This document shows positions 23,809 through 34,460 of a stretch of DNA of 64,000 nucleotides, piece after piece. The stretch's first letter is position 1. Each line of letters begins with the position of its first letter. Origin of the DNA: Apodemus sylvaticus (lineage: Eukaryota > Chordata > Mammalia > Rodentia > Muridae); assembly GCF_947179515.1 (NCBI RefSeq), contig NC_067478.1:26466266-26530265 (forward strand). The letters run 5' to 3'. Below the pieces are notes generated by a model. It had not been told where the DNA came from. It did no database searches and was given only the letters and a program-made list of their open reading frames with translations. The translations under genes were made by a program, and so were the position numbers.

Positions 23809-25439
23809 GAGGGGATCTTCCCAGCACTCTGCCCAAGCACCTCTTCCTCATCTCTCCAGCGTGCCCCTCCTCTTCTGTGCCTTCAGAGTGGTGTATTGAT
23901 AGCGTTTTGTGCCCTGCTCCCAGATCTTGCACAGCACACTCTTTCCTTTAGGGAATTCATACTCCTCTTTGGCAGATTCCACACTGTGGGAGCAGCTGGA
24001 GAATGTCCACCCTCAGACATTTTCACTTAGATGACCTGTAAGAACCTCAAAATCTCAAGCAGCTAATGATTTTCCTCCAACCCCCCTCCCCCTCTCCTTC
24101 TCTCCCTCCCACCTCCACTTATCTCTTGCTCTCTCCTTTTCTCCCTCCCCCAACACCTGATATCCATGCCTTCTCTTCCCACACACAGCTTCTTTTAGCA
24201 GACACTGCCAGCTGTCTAGAGACCTACCTCTACTGGGTGTAGCCAAAAAACCTGACTTACTTTGGAGAAAAGAATTTCAGGATGAATGGGTGTCAGTCAA
24301 AGTTGGTGTTTATGAAGGAAGGCACGTTATGGAGCAGGAATGAGAGAAAGGCTTGCCCTGAGCTATATTAACAAAGGCTACAAATGGGGCTTTGCATCTT
24401 CGAATGTTACACTGGTCTCGGGATGAAATTATTAAATAAGTTTACGGATTTAAGGCCTAAAGAGAATAATGAGCTGGCTTACATATTTCTCTTAGATAAA
24501 GAATTTCCTCCACAAGCTTGAAAGAAGCAACGTGCACATGGGACTGAAGCACTTTACTTCAGGTTAAACATCACAGGCCACAGGGCATGTGACACACAGT
24601 TCCCATCTAACAAGAGTGATCATTGTCATCCCTCTGCCAGGGTCACTCTGTCTATCTGTTCTCCCTCACCCCACTGTGAACAAGGATAAAGTGTATTCCC
24701 CATGAAGCTGAGGATGTCGGGACTTCCTCCCTTCTCCGGACGTTTCCAAGGCCCTGTTGGGGGCTTCAACCACGTCCTTATCCAGCATCCTTCAAGAACA
24801 CAGTGCCCCCGATGTTTAATCATGACCGCTGCATACAGCCATCTTTTCGCATGTGAGTTCTTTCTGTGTCACTTCCCTCTGTGCACATAGCACTGGAGAG
24901 GCTTGTGGCAGCTTTTGTGTGGGCTCAGTGGTGGGCATTAATGGCAGTGCTGTGGGAGACACTCAACATCTTCCCGTCTGACTCGTACATGCTTGCAGAA
25001 AGTGAAAGGCCTGAGGGGGCTCTGCAGAGTGTCCCGCAGTACCTGGAGGCAGGGGAGAGCCGGTCGGAAATGTGGAGCAGAAGCTAGCCTGTGCGATAGT
25101 CCCAGAACCCCTGGGCATAAAAGCAAAAGGGAGGGACACAGAGCCCAGCCACACCTACAGAGAAATGCCTCTCTCCCTGTGGATTGTTTGAATTATGTTG
25201 GTCATGCAGTAATAGAGCTGGCAAGCATTTTTTTAAAATTGTATAAGAATGCCACAAAATAAATTACATCGTAATTCTTATGCTACAGGGTGCAAACCTG
25301 CACCAACACCGCAGACAGAGGCCCATGTGAAGAGAAACGTGCTTATACTTATGAGTCACTATGTCTGATATCATTTCCCTCCCCAAATATATTAGCTCCT
25401 TTTATAGTCCTGTGACCAAAATATCTGAGGAAGCCTTAC
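23805..25439. other. Unique sequence, no gene seen
   Basis: No recognised transposable element. A pyrimidine-rich stretch lies at 24070-24150. Overlapping 60-89 codon frames near 24866-25262 occur on both strands and none is recognisable. Confidence 0.45.
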
Positions 25440-26185
25440 CCAGTTGTAAAACCTGTGAACCACAATAATGACCAGCCTGGGAAGATATCCCCAGTGGTAC
25501 AGTGGTAGTTCTTATATCTTGAAGATAACTAATAGCTGTCTGACTGGAAGATAGATTATGTTTGGTACTGTAAACCTAGCCAGCTGCTCATGTCTGGAAA
25601 GGTCACAGATTCTAGAGGAGAGCCTACTACTGATATTTGTCCAAATCAAAATAGTTTCTAACTGTATTCTAAATACTTATCCTTATACCTACAGAGAAAT
25701 TTAAATCTTATGCCTCATTAAAGAAGGCTATTTTTGGATAAAATGGAGACTAATTCAGAGATTCACAAACTGGTCAAAATGCAAAGGAAAAATAACCTTG
25801 GGGTGCCTAGCCCAACTGGCATATCTAAACACAACTCCCACTTCTAAGGAGCACTGAGGAGAGGAAACAGAAAGATGGAATGAGGCAGAGCACCAGAATG
25901 TCAACTTGAGACAGTGTCTTCTAGAAGTGGCAAAACAATACACCATGAACCCCCAATCATATGGTTGTCTAAATAAAACTTACATAATGACTGCACCATT
26001 TGGCATCCCAAGGTCGATGGGGAAGTTTTCACAAGCCCCACCCCTAAGTGAAGAGCTGCAGGCAAAGGCTGCTTGGAGTAGGACAACCGGGTTTCTCTGG
26101 GGAGACGTTGTCTGACGGGTTATCCAATCCCAGTGATTAACACTAAACACGTGTATATACAAACAGTACTAAATGGATCAATTGC

Positions 26186-26255
<70 letters not shown>

Positions 26256-26270
26256 ATCTCCATGGTGATG
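25440..26270 (+). mobile_element. Lx-type L1 3' UTR
   Basis: Sense-orientation Lx 3' UTR: AGAGCCTACTACTGATATTT, the CTTATACCTACAGAG block, CAGTGTCTTCTAGAAGTGGC, GCCCCACCCCTAAGTGAAGA and GGTTATCCAATCC occur in order and lead into a TG microsatellite at its customary place near the 3' end. The 25600-25970 part is paralogous to 43610-43990 in this window. Confidence 0.75.
26190..26253. repeat. (GT)n microsatellite
   Basis: About 32 GT units with a single GG interruption at 26220-26222, inside the Lx 3' end. Confidence 0.97.
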
Positions 26271-26284
26271 ACTTAAACTGAAGC

Positions 26285-26504
26285 CTGGTCCCCTGCCTTC
26301 TACAAAAGTCAACTCACCAAGGATCAAAACATAAATCCAAGACTTGAAACTACTAGAAGAAAATGCCTCAACCTTGGGACAAGTGGTGATTTTTCTGGAT
26401 TAACCAAGAGCACTATAGACAAATGACATTTCAACAAACTACAAAAATGCACATAACCAAAAAACGAGGCTCAGAACAACCCAAAAGAAAAAAAATCAAA
26501 GGAT
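26285..26504 (+). mobile_element. L1 ORF2 fragment
   Basis: AAAAGTCAACTCACCAAGGA, then GACTTGAAACTACTAGAAGA, then GGTGATTTTTCTGGATTAAC match in order a well-known C-terminal part of L1 ORF2. It is interrupted on its right by the B3 SINE. Confidence 0.6.
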
Positions 26505-26710
26505 CAGGGCTGGGGAGATGGCTCAACAGTTAAAAAGCCTCCTTGCAGAGAATCCCGAGTTCTGTCCCCAATACCCACATCAACCAGCTTAAACCTCCTG
26601 TGACTCCAGCTGTAGGGAGTCCAAAACTGTCTTCTGGAGTCGTCAGTAAAATCTGCACTCACATGTGCATTACCCACACTAGCACACATGCATATTAATG
26701 TAATCTAAGA
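26505..26710 (+). mobile_element. B3-type tRNA-derived SINE
   Basis: GGGCTGGGGAGATGGCTCAA is the tRNA-like head, followed by a diverged B box (GAGTTCTGTCCCCAA), then TGTGACTCCAGCTGTAGGGA and CACACATGCATA. An (AAAT)n tail follows. It lies at the edge of an L1 ORF2 fragment, implying insertion into it. Confidence 0.85.
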
Positions 26711-26711
26711 C

Positions 26712-26712
26712 A

Positions 26713-26743
<31 letters not shown>
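26712..26743. repeat. (AAAT)n tail
   Basis: Eight AAAT units forming the expanded A-rich tail of the B3 SINE. Confidence 0.95.
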
Positions 26744-27464
26744 GGAATGATGAATAAAATGTAATATACATATTTATGTTCATATACCTATGAGTATAAT
26801 ATAACTTATAAAAAGAAACATCCTTCCCATAACTATGGAATCTCCACAGTGTTAGTTACCCATGGTCAGCTGTAATCTGAAATTATTAAATGGAAAATAT
26901 ACAATAAGTAATTCATAAGTTATAAAATGAGGATGTCACCTCTGTGATCAGAAAGGACAGTTTAGCCAAGATTATAGAAATAAGCAGTCACTGGAACAGG
27001 AATCCCATGCTGCCTGTTCCCCATCTGGGGTCCTGGGACAGGTCATGCCTCCTGACAAGGATGGGCCATATTGCTTCAAGATGATCTCAATTCTCTTGCT
27101 TCAAGATGATCTTAATTCTCTTGCTTCGGAGCTTTCACAAATGTTAAAGCAGTTTTTCTCCTTGGCTCACCGAGTGGAGTTGAACTTGCCTCAAAAGCTG
27201 CCTTCCAAAGGCACCCTGCCCAAATCCACAACTGCTCTGAAACTTTAATTCTTTGGCAGTCTGTCCCTATCCAAGTGCTGAAGTGTCATGTCTAGAAGGA
27301 GACTGTTCCATATAGATTAGACCCACAGCTCAGTGCAGTAAAGGATGTCTGTGTCTATGTGCAATTCTGGGGATGTGTGGCTGGCTATAGGCTGAAGCGC
27401 CTCTGCATAGGTTTCCTGCTCTAATAAGCAGCTAGGGCATAGGGCCCGGGAGCTCCATTTCATA
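26744..27464. other. Unassigned sequence, no gene seen
   Basis: Includes the 25-bp tandem repeat at 27071-27127 annotated separately; otherwise nothing recognised. Confidence 0.45.
27071..27127. repeat. 25-bp tandem repeat, two copies plus a partial third
   Basis: The unit beginning TTGCTTCAAGATGATCT occurs at 27071-27095 and 27096-27120 with one difference, and a seven-base third copy begins at 27121. Near-identity implies a recent local slippage or duplication. Confidence 0.9.
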
Positions 27465-27620
27465 GTTACCATCTCAACAACCTATCAGAGTCCTTCAAGG
27501 GCAACCCTAGTTTACAGAAGTACATATTGAGACCCAGATGGACTAAATGATTTGCTCAAGGCAGAACAGCCGGTAATGTTCAGAGAGACAGGCAGGAAGA
27601 ACTTGTGTTGGACACTGCTC
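27465..27620 (-). repeat. MIR SINE fragment
   Basis: TTACAGAAGTACATATTGAG, CCAGATGGACTAAATGATTT and GCTCAAGGCAGAACAGC follow the MIR minus-strand core in order. Confidence 0.6.
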
Positions 27621-28054
27621 TCTTAATTATGAAATGACAGTGATAATGACAACGATGATTGATCACTCAGTTGCTTGGGAGCCAAAGCTCTTGCTAGGCG
27701 ATGGGACACATTTCTCCCACTTTCTTCAAAGGGCTCTCACAAGGGTGGGCATGTCTTGGAACCTGAGATTTGAAGGAGGGGATTTGTAACATGTCAAAAA
27801 GCAAACACAACATGTACTAATGGTTGGGAGACAGGAGACATGGACAGGTTGAGGAAGTAGAGGCCAATTAGGAGTAAAAGAAGGGATTTTTGCTTCTTCA
27901 GATAATTTCTTGCTGAAATCCTTCATGGCCCATGCAAAATAGAACAGGGTCTCAAGAAAAGGCAAACAGAACAGGGCAGGCCCCCACTCAGTCTTCATCC
28001 TTCCGGGGCATTTCTGCTCCAAGACTGAGGAGTCTTTGAGCAAGAAACCGGAAG

Positions 28055-28150
28055 TTCAGAGATGCAGAGACTGAAGCCAGCTCACAGATTAGAAGCAGAA
28101 TTTGAACCTAGATACAAACAACCAAGTCAATGGCCTCTTCAGCACTCAAC
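28055..28150 (-). repeat. MIR SINE fragment
   Basis: GCAGAGACTGAAGCCAGCTC, then a CAGATTAGAAGCAG block, then AATTTGAACCTAGATA matches the 3' half of MIR in minus orientation. Confidence 0.6.
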
Positions 28151-28329
28151 TCTGCCCTTTCTTTAAAGTTGTCATCACCTGACTGAGGGACCACCTTGTG
28201 ACCTGCAAGCAGAGAGAACCCCAAGATGCTTACATTTTGAGCTCTGGCTCCCTGCCCCTCCTTCCCTCTTCTTCCTCCTAACCAAGCACCGTTTGTTCAT
28301 TGTCCCAGACCCATGATTCATTGCCACTG

Positions 28330-28680
28330 GTGTTCAAGCCTGAGCTCAGCTCTCTGGGGACCATGTTTGAGGATCTCAGTAACTCAGGGCCTCCACTCTA
28401 AATTCCTATTAAGCACTCTAGATTTAATAGCTGCTATTAATACAAATTATGCTTCATTAAGCATGAAGCTAAGGAGAACGGCACTCGAAGGCTCCAGTTC
28501 AATACCAGGCTGAAGGACAAACAGAACAGCTATTTTTAATCCTGGCAATGTCAGTGGGGAGAGAGCAGTCTGCCACTGTGTGTGTGCCTGCCACCGCTGT
28601 TGCAAATTGAGTTTTTCACAACCTCAAGTAAACATCCCTTGTTTTCAGCTCACTGCATGTGATGGAGGTAAACATTTCAC
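28330..28680. promoter_or_regulatory. Candidate enhancer-like non-coding segment
   Basis: A repeat-free segment with ATTA homeodomain cores (28420-28460), the inverted repeat ATGCTTCATTAAGCAT near 28448-28463, a MEF2-like CTATTTTTAA near 28529 and a POU-like TTGCAAATTGAG near 28599. Motif density resembles developmental enhancers. This is inference; conservation and chromatin data are needed. Confidence 0.25.
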
Positions 28681-28877
28681 GCCCTTGAGGGGATGGTGGC
28701 TTCTGCAACATTTCCCTTCATGATTTTTTTTCCTGTAGAAAGTGAGGAGGTACAGGGAGGGAGGACCTACCAGCAGGTGTCCTCACAGAGCTTGCTGTTA
28801 GGAACCTCCCTGATGCTTGCTGCACATCTTGAGGGACGCTCGCTCTCACTCCACTCCGGCTTGGGGTATCAGCCTTC

Positions 28878-29265
28878 TGTGGTGATTTGAAGGAGACTTG
28901 CCCCTAGGTTCATTTGTCTGAATACTTGGTCCCCAGCTGGTAGGGCCATGTGGGGAGGACTGGAAAGTGTGACCTTACTGGGAAGATGGTTCTGAGAGCC
29001 AACTTCAAAGTTTCAAAGCACTTGGGTCATTCCCAGAATGTTTGCTCTCTCCCCTTCTTCGCAGCTATATCTGGATGTGAGCTCTCAACTGCTTCAGCGG
29101 GCGCCATGTCTGTCTGTCTGCTACCTTACTCTGCCCCCACAATGGTCACGGATGCTAACCTTCTGATAGAAGAAATAAACTTCTTCTCATAGAAGAAATA
29201 AATTCTTTCTTCTATGAGTTGTCTAAGTCATGATGTCTCATGTAAGACATCATCCTTGTCACAGC
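28878..29265 (+). repeat. MaLR-like solo LTR
   Basis: Starts TGTGGTGATTTGAAGGAG and contains CTTGGTCCCCAGCTGGTAGG, a CCATGTCTGTCTGTC block and AATAAA signals near 29174 and 29196, ending near 29265. This fits the layout of a mammalian ERVL-MaLR LTR with no internal region. Subfamily not assigned. Two hairpin-forming inverted repeats lie in its 3' end. Confidence 0.5.
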
Positions 29266-29329
29266 ACCCTCTCTGTTACCAAGAGACTGTGTCATGTCTC
29301 AAGAGTTGATGAAAATCACTGGAGTAGCA

Positions 29330-29550
29330 CTTTATGGGAACAGAAGTCAGAAATTGTTTCCTTGGGAAAATCCAGGTAGTACGTATTGTGGGCTTTGTGG
29401 CTTCTGCAATAACTATTTGGCACTATCATTGATACACAAAACTAGCTGTAGAGTGCAGACAAAATAATGTGTCTAGTTATATTTTAATAAAACTTTATTT
29501 ACAAAAAGTGAGTGTGGGCCACATTTGCCCTGTAAGTCATACTTCTCGTT
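29330..29550 (+). repeat. Possible hAT-type DNA transposon fragment
   Basis: TAATAAAACTTTATTTACAA, then a GTGTGGGCCACATTTGCCC block matches the 3' portion of an ancient mammalian non-autonomous DNA element, which I cannot name securely. The 5' edge is uncertain. Confidence 0.4.
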
Positions 29551-29735
29551 TCTGATTCAAATATTCTGAGTCAATTCAGACACTTTTGTAGTGAGTATGC
29601 CAGTCTTTCCTGAGCATCCTTAAGCTATATAAGATATAGCTTAAGCTTAATGCTATATCTTGCATTCTTCTACATGTTAAATATGATGTGATCCATTGTT
29701 TTTATCTGTTCTAATATCTTAGAATGCCTGCATTG

Positions 29736-29737
<2 letters not shown>

Positions 29738-29784
<47 letters not shown>
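29738..29784. repeat. (GA)n microsatellite
   Basis: About 23 uninterrupted GA units. Confidence 0.97.
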
Positions 29785-29786
<2 letters not shown>

Positions 29787-30689
29787 CTGCTGATGAGTGC
29801 CCCAGCCTGTGTTATACATTTATTGATCTTTACTCCCAACCCATTTTGAGAAGCACCTTTAGCTGTGAGTACAGTTGAGGGAGAAGAGGCTTAAAATGAC
29901 ATGGTCGGTATGATTTCTTCTCCGAGTACAAGACAGCAGAGCTTGTCTTATGAGTATGTGAGAAGCAGGATTTGTATATCGACTAACAAAAGGTATTTCA
30001 AAAACATAACATTTGATAAGAAGCCAGGGTGAGACAGGAGCTTTCTGGGTCAGATGTTAACCTAGTTAAGCGTCTACAAGGCAATAAAATAATAGCCAGG
30101 GAAGAAGGAGTTATTTGCTATTAAACAGAACCACAAATTAGCACGTAACTTTACAGTATCTGGGCTCTGCTTCCTCATAAATAGCAAGGTCAGACACAGG
30201 TCATCCTCACAGATAATTAATCTTCCATCAATGCCATTTGAGATTAATAGGACAGCTGCATATGTATTTACCATAAGTAATTTTTCTTCACAGTCCTCTA
30301 AGGGCCACAGAATTATCATAGAGAATGACCTGGGAGATGCAGAGGCAAGTGAGTTCTTGGGAATGTCTTTGAAACTGCAGACCTGTTAACTGGAGCACTA
30401 ATGAGGCCACTCAGTGTGAACAAACCAACACTTGCTGCACCCTACTGCCTGGGTTAATCCACCATCCTGGAAAGCTCTGCTCACTCTTCTGGTGTGGTAG
30501 CTTTTACGCATGGCTTAGGAGAAGAGTAATTGTAGCATCCAGAGCTCTGCTGGCCTCCCTGGCCTCCAGACCACCAGAGATTTAAGCAGGTCCAACTGGG
30601 TGAAGGCAGGCAGTGATGAGTTCACATTAGCCTTACTCTAACAAGAAGACACAAAAGCAAAACACAAAATCATGAAAACCAAAAAGCTT

Positions 30690-30691
<2 letters not shown>

Positions 30692-30720
<29 letters not shown>

Positions 30721-30721
30721 C
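30692..30721. repeat. (CA)n microsatellite
   Basis: About 14 CA units. Confidence 0.97.
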
Positions 30722-31120
30722 TCAAAAATCACAAATGCTTTTATGGATTCTCATAGCACCTCATCTTTGCAATACCTGTCAGGAAGAATTCACACCTAAA
30801 CTTGGCTGGTAATGCAATCCAAGTTAAAGGCAGTTACAGACTTCTGGTATATGGATATAGGAGTAAGACACAGATAATTTTCGGGAGTGTGTGGAGGGGT
30901 GGAGGTAGGGGGTCTTGGGGGGACATACAGAATCTGAGAAGGCTGTCTTAACCTCTCAGGGGTTAGTGTTAGCAAGAAGTCTTAAGTTTCTTTTACTCGA
31001 CAGACTAGAGAAAGGGGTTTATCGATTTCATTGCAAAGGACCAGAGGGAACCATTCTGGGCCATAGGTCGCAGGATTGCTGGTATAATTCCCAGGCTTAG
31101 CAAGAAGGTAGCAATAGAAA

Positions 31121-31121
<1 letters not shown>

Positions 31122-31154
<33 letters not shown>
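31122..31154. repeat. (CA)n microsatellite
   Basis: About 16 CA units. Confidence 0.97.
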
Positions 31155-31161
<7 letters not shown>

Positions 31162-31791
31162 GCTGGGTAGACAGGAACAAGCATCAGGCTGTGTAAAACC
31201 CACCGGCCACATTTTGCCCATCCTTACTGTAGGCTATAGCAGTCTCCCTAAAGTAACATAACTAAGACCTCACTCCCTGCTGGTGATTTAGTTCCTAAAG
31301 ACTCTTCCTACACACCATGGTACTTACAGCCTTAAAGCCAAGTAAACTGTTGGTTTACTTTTGCCAACATCTGCTGTGAGCTTCATCATTTACAGGCAAT
31401 TAGCACAACAGCCTCCTCCATTTGGCAGCGACTAAGAAGCTACACACAATAATAGCTCCGTCAAGTGGACAAGGGACATGTGGAGGCTGAGAGACAATGT
31501 GTTACTTCAGCAGACAACGGTGCCTCTGTGGCTCTGAGCTTCAGGTGCTGAAGGAGAGAAATAACTGAAGGATGTGAGCCACACATGGTGTGGGGAGGGG
31601 TAGATAAGGCATGCTCCAAAACTGTGGTACTTGAGAGTGGGGCTTGGGGTCTGAGGTAGTCTTTGATTCGACCCAAACCACACTGACAGCCTGACATGAA
31701 CATAAAGGTGGAAGTGGGCAGAGGCTGAGATGGGGCTGGGCATCCAGAAGCAGCAGAGCTGTGTAAACTGGACCAGAAGCCGTGGAATGGT

Positions 31792-31998
31792 GGACATGAC
31801 ATGGGACGTAGACAGGATGTGGGATGGTAGACATGACATGGGGTGGTGGGCATGATGTGGGATGTGGACATGACATGGGATGTAGGACATGACATGGGAT
31901 GGCGAACATGCCATGGGATTGAGGACATGATGTGAGATGGAGGACATGACATGGAAAGGTGGACATGATGTTGTATGGTGGACATCACATGGGATGGT
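31792..31998. repeat. 19-bp minisatellite, about 11 units
   Basis: Units begin near 31792, 31811, 31830, 31849, 31866, 31885, 31904, 31923, 31942, 31961 and 31980, each resembling GGACATGACATGGGATGGT. One unit (31849) is 17 bp. Two variants occur, with CATGACATGG or CATGATGTGG. Because 19 is not a multiple of three, all three minus-strand frames stay open across it (frames at 31461-32120, 31507-31947 and 31541-31966), so the 219-codon frame is a repeat artefact, not a gene. Confidence 0.9.
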
Positions 31999-32333
31999 GG
32001 ACCTAATCTGGTAGCTGCAACTGTCAGAGCCCCTAACTTTTGACTTGAACAGTAGTTAACAAAAGCTGGGGAGACAAAAAACCAGGCCATGCCAGGTAAA
32101 GTAACTGCATCCAAATCCACCTTCTAATATCCTTAAGGAAAACATTCTCAGCAAATGCATACAACATTTTCTCTTTGAAAAAAAATGGCAGAAAAGAAAA
32201 GATTGCAAAATACACTGTTTAAGATACTGAGTTAAATCCTTGGAAAAACCGCTAGTGAATAAATAGCATAATTGTTTTTTCCCTTTAGAGGGTAGAAAAT
32301 GGACTAAATGTGACAGCTTTGAAAGAAGGCTTG

Positions 32334-32608
32334 GAGAATACACATGAAGGGACTCATGGCTCCAGCTACATATGTAGTAGAGAATGGCCTTATCTGGCAT
32401 CAGTGGGCAGTGGGGCCCTTGGTCCTGTAGAGAGGTTTGATACTCCAGGGTAAGAGGATGCTAGAGCAGTGAGGAGGGAGGTGGGGAGGTAAGTGGGGGA
32501 GCACCCTCATAGAGGCAAAGGGGAGGAGTACGGGATGGGGTTTTATGGAGGGGAAACCAGGAAGGGGTACAACATTTGAAATGTAAATAAATAAAATAGC
32601 CAATAAAA
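32334..32608 (+). mobile_element. 5'-truncated L1 3' end (about 275 bp)
   Basis: GAATACACATGAAGGGACTC, ATGGCTCCAGCTACATATGT and GGGCAGTGGGGCCCTTGGTC are L1 3' UTR blocks in sense order, ending ACATTTGAAATGTAAATAAA before an A-rich tail. GCTTTGAA occurs at 32316-32323 and again at 32711-32718 beyond the GGAA array, a possible 8-bp target-site duplication. No coding part remains. Confidence 0.85.
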
Positions 32609-32710
32609 AAGGAAAGGGAAGGAAAGGAAGGAAGGAAGGAAGGAAGGAAGGAAGGAAGGAAGGAAGGAAGGAAGGAAGGAAGGAAGGAAGGAAGGAAAGA
32701 AGGAAGGAAG
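32609..32710 (+). repeat. (GGAA)n microsatellite in L1 tail position
   Basis: Roughly 25 GGAA units with few interruptions, directly after the L1 A-rich tail. GGAA is the ETS core site. The Pro/Ser/Phe-rich minus frame (32461-32727) is a repeat artefact. Confidence 0.95.
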
Positions 32711-33500
32711 GCTTTGAACCCCACCATTTCTACTCCAAATTTGACTTGGCCAACTGAGGAAAGCTAATGATGAGTGTGATTGCGGTTGCAGCTAGATGTG
32801 TGATGTGCTTGCTATCATGACATTTTTGTAAAAATATGCCACCCATGGGAGAGCAATAGGAAAGATTTCCCTGGCTGCCCCCACTGCCTGCCCTCCATTG
32901 CATGTCTGTGGATGTTTATATACTTCCACCTGTCAATCAGAAAGGCTGTATGGGAGCAAGGTGTGGCCATTCCATACCCACCCTTTTAAAGTATTAAGCC
33001 ACATTTCAGTCACTAATGCAACAATGAACCAGGCTAAATATGGGTTTGCTTCTCAGCTGCTATACATGGCTGATGCAAAGCTTAAGAAACACTTTTTGGC
33101 TCTGGAGGTTGATTTTGAAATGCATATGGCAGGTCTAGCTGGACTTCCAAATCTGCCAAGGCAATCGCCCACCAAGCATTAGTGTCCTGAGTGTGCAGGG
33201 GTCCTGCTCAGAGATGAATGTGGAACTGGCTGAGAGTGTTGTCAGCATCTTGGTCTGGGATCCACCTGTGCCTCCCATGGCTGTGCAGGCTGAGAAAGAT
33301 GGCGGTCCTCTTAGCACTCAGGAGACACTCTCCAAGTCGTGGAACTCCCTTCATTTCCTTGGGTTGTTTGAGTTAGCTCATTACCTGATTTGCATCTGTA
33401 ATTTATAACAGGAATGGAATTTCGATCAAGATCACATTGTAACCCCATCATTTGAAATTCCATTTGACTCTGATCTGAGCACAGAGCAATGATACTCTCT
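32711..33500. other. Unassigned sequence, no gene seen
   Basis: A 94-codon plus frame at 32898-33182 was examined. It is followed by stops in all frames and I recognise no domain. A processed pseudogene cannot be excluded but is not supported. Confidence 0.4.
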
Positions 33501-33659
33501 TTTTGTTGTTGTTGTTCTAATTGGATATTTTCTTTATTTACATTTCAAATGTTTTCCCCTTTGCAGATCTCCCCTTCAGAAGCCCCGATCCCATATTCCC
33601 TCTCCCTGCCTCTGTGAGGATGCTCCTTCACCCACCCAACCACTCTCATCTTCCCACTA
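33501..33659 (-). mobile_element. 5'-truncated L1 3' end (about 160 bp)
   Basis: ATATTTTCTTTATTTACATT then TCAAATGTTTTCCCC is the complement of the L1 3' terminus, preceded by a T-rich TTGTTGTTG tail. ATACTCTCT (33492-33500) and ATACTTTCT (33660-33668) may be a decayed target-site duplication. Confidence 0.8.
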
Positions 33660-33904
33660 ATACTTTCTGTATAGATAAAGTGTATAGGAAAATGGCCGTT
33701 GTAGCAGGATCAAGCTCAACAGGGCTGAGTCTGTGGAAGTGGAGTGAAAGAGAGATGCAGATTAGCAAGCAGGTTGAAACCCATGTCCTGACAAGCTCTC
33801 CGTTAGCACAGGACTTCTGTGAATTTTATTCTGACTTCATAAATAGGGAATAGTCAAAAACTTGTTGAGGGACTCATTTTCAAAGCTCTAGGGAAGAATG
33901 TCTT

Positions 33905-34095
33905 TTACATTTTATTTATTGCTGTTGGCAGTGGGGTGTGCACACCATAGCGAATGAGTAGAGGTCAGAGGGAAATCAGTGGAGTCATCCTCTCTGTCCA
34001 CCTTCATGTTGGTTCTGGGGATCAAGCTCGGGCCATCAAGTTTGCATGGCAAGCAGTTCCAGCAACTGAAGCATCTTACCTGCCCAAGATCTTAT
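33905..34095 (-). mobile_element. B3/B4-type tRNA-derived SINE
   Basis: TTTATTTATTGCTGTTGGCA, AGTAGAGGTCAGAGGG, GGTTCTGGGGATCAAGCTCG and GAAGCATCTTACCTGCCC follow, in complement, the tail, body, B box and head of a rodent tRNA-derived SINE. Subfamily is not certain. Confidence 0.7.
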
Positions 34096-34284
34096 TCTGC
34101 GAGATGAATTATTTGGGGGGAGTTTCCATTTTCTGCTTATGTCTTTCTTCTTTCCTAGGATGTTTCCAGGCCATGACAAGCTTTGCAGTTATACAGGAAA
34201 AGGACAGATGCTGACATTGTATATGTTCTTCATTGACTCCTCCATGAGTTCTGGGACATCGCCCTCTTGGTTCTAAATAAAGAG

Positions 34285-34421
34285 ACACTAGGCCATTGAG
34301 ATAGTTCAACATTATCCAATGAGCTACCAAGCCTAAAAATCTGAGTTCAGTCCCCAGGACCCACATCATAGAAGGAGAGAATTGACTTAAGTTGGACCTG
34401 ACCACCACATGCATATTATCA

Positions 34422-34460
<39 letters not shown>

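Larger units (their letters stand above)
29785..31791. other. Unique sequence with two CA arrays, no gene seen
   Basis: (CA)n arrays lie at 30692-30721 and 31122-31154. 30090-30330 is repeat-free with several TAAT/ATTA cores. No coding frame is recognisable. Confidence 0.5.

Noticed and set aside
26505..26710. tRNA-like A and B box sequence
   Set aside because: Belongs to a B3 SINE, not a tRNA gene; the same applies to the heads at 10838, 34095, 34285, 52740 and 53023.
27071..27127. Short direct repeats considered as a CRISPR-like array
   Set aside because: Only two abutting units without spacers, in mammalian DNA.
31461..32120. 219-codon minus-strand open frame, the longest in the window
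   Set aside because: It is kept open by the 19-bp minisatellite, which opens all three minus frames; the peptide is repetitive and has no domain.
32898..33182. 94-codon frame that might be a processed pseudogene
   Set aside because: No family recognised, no poly(A) or flanking duplication found.
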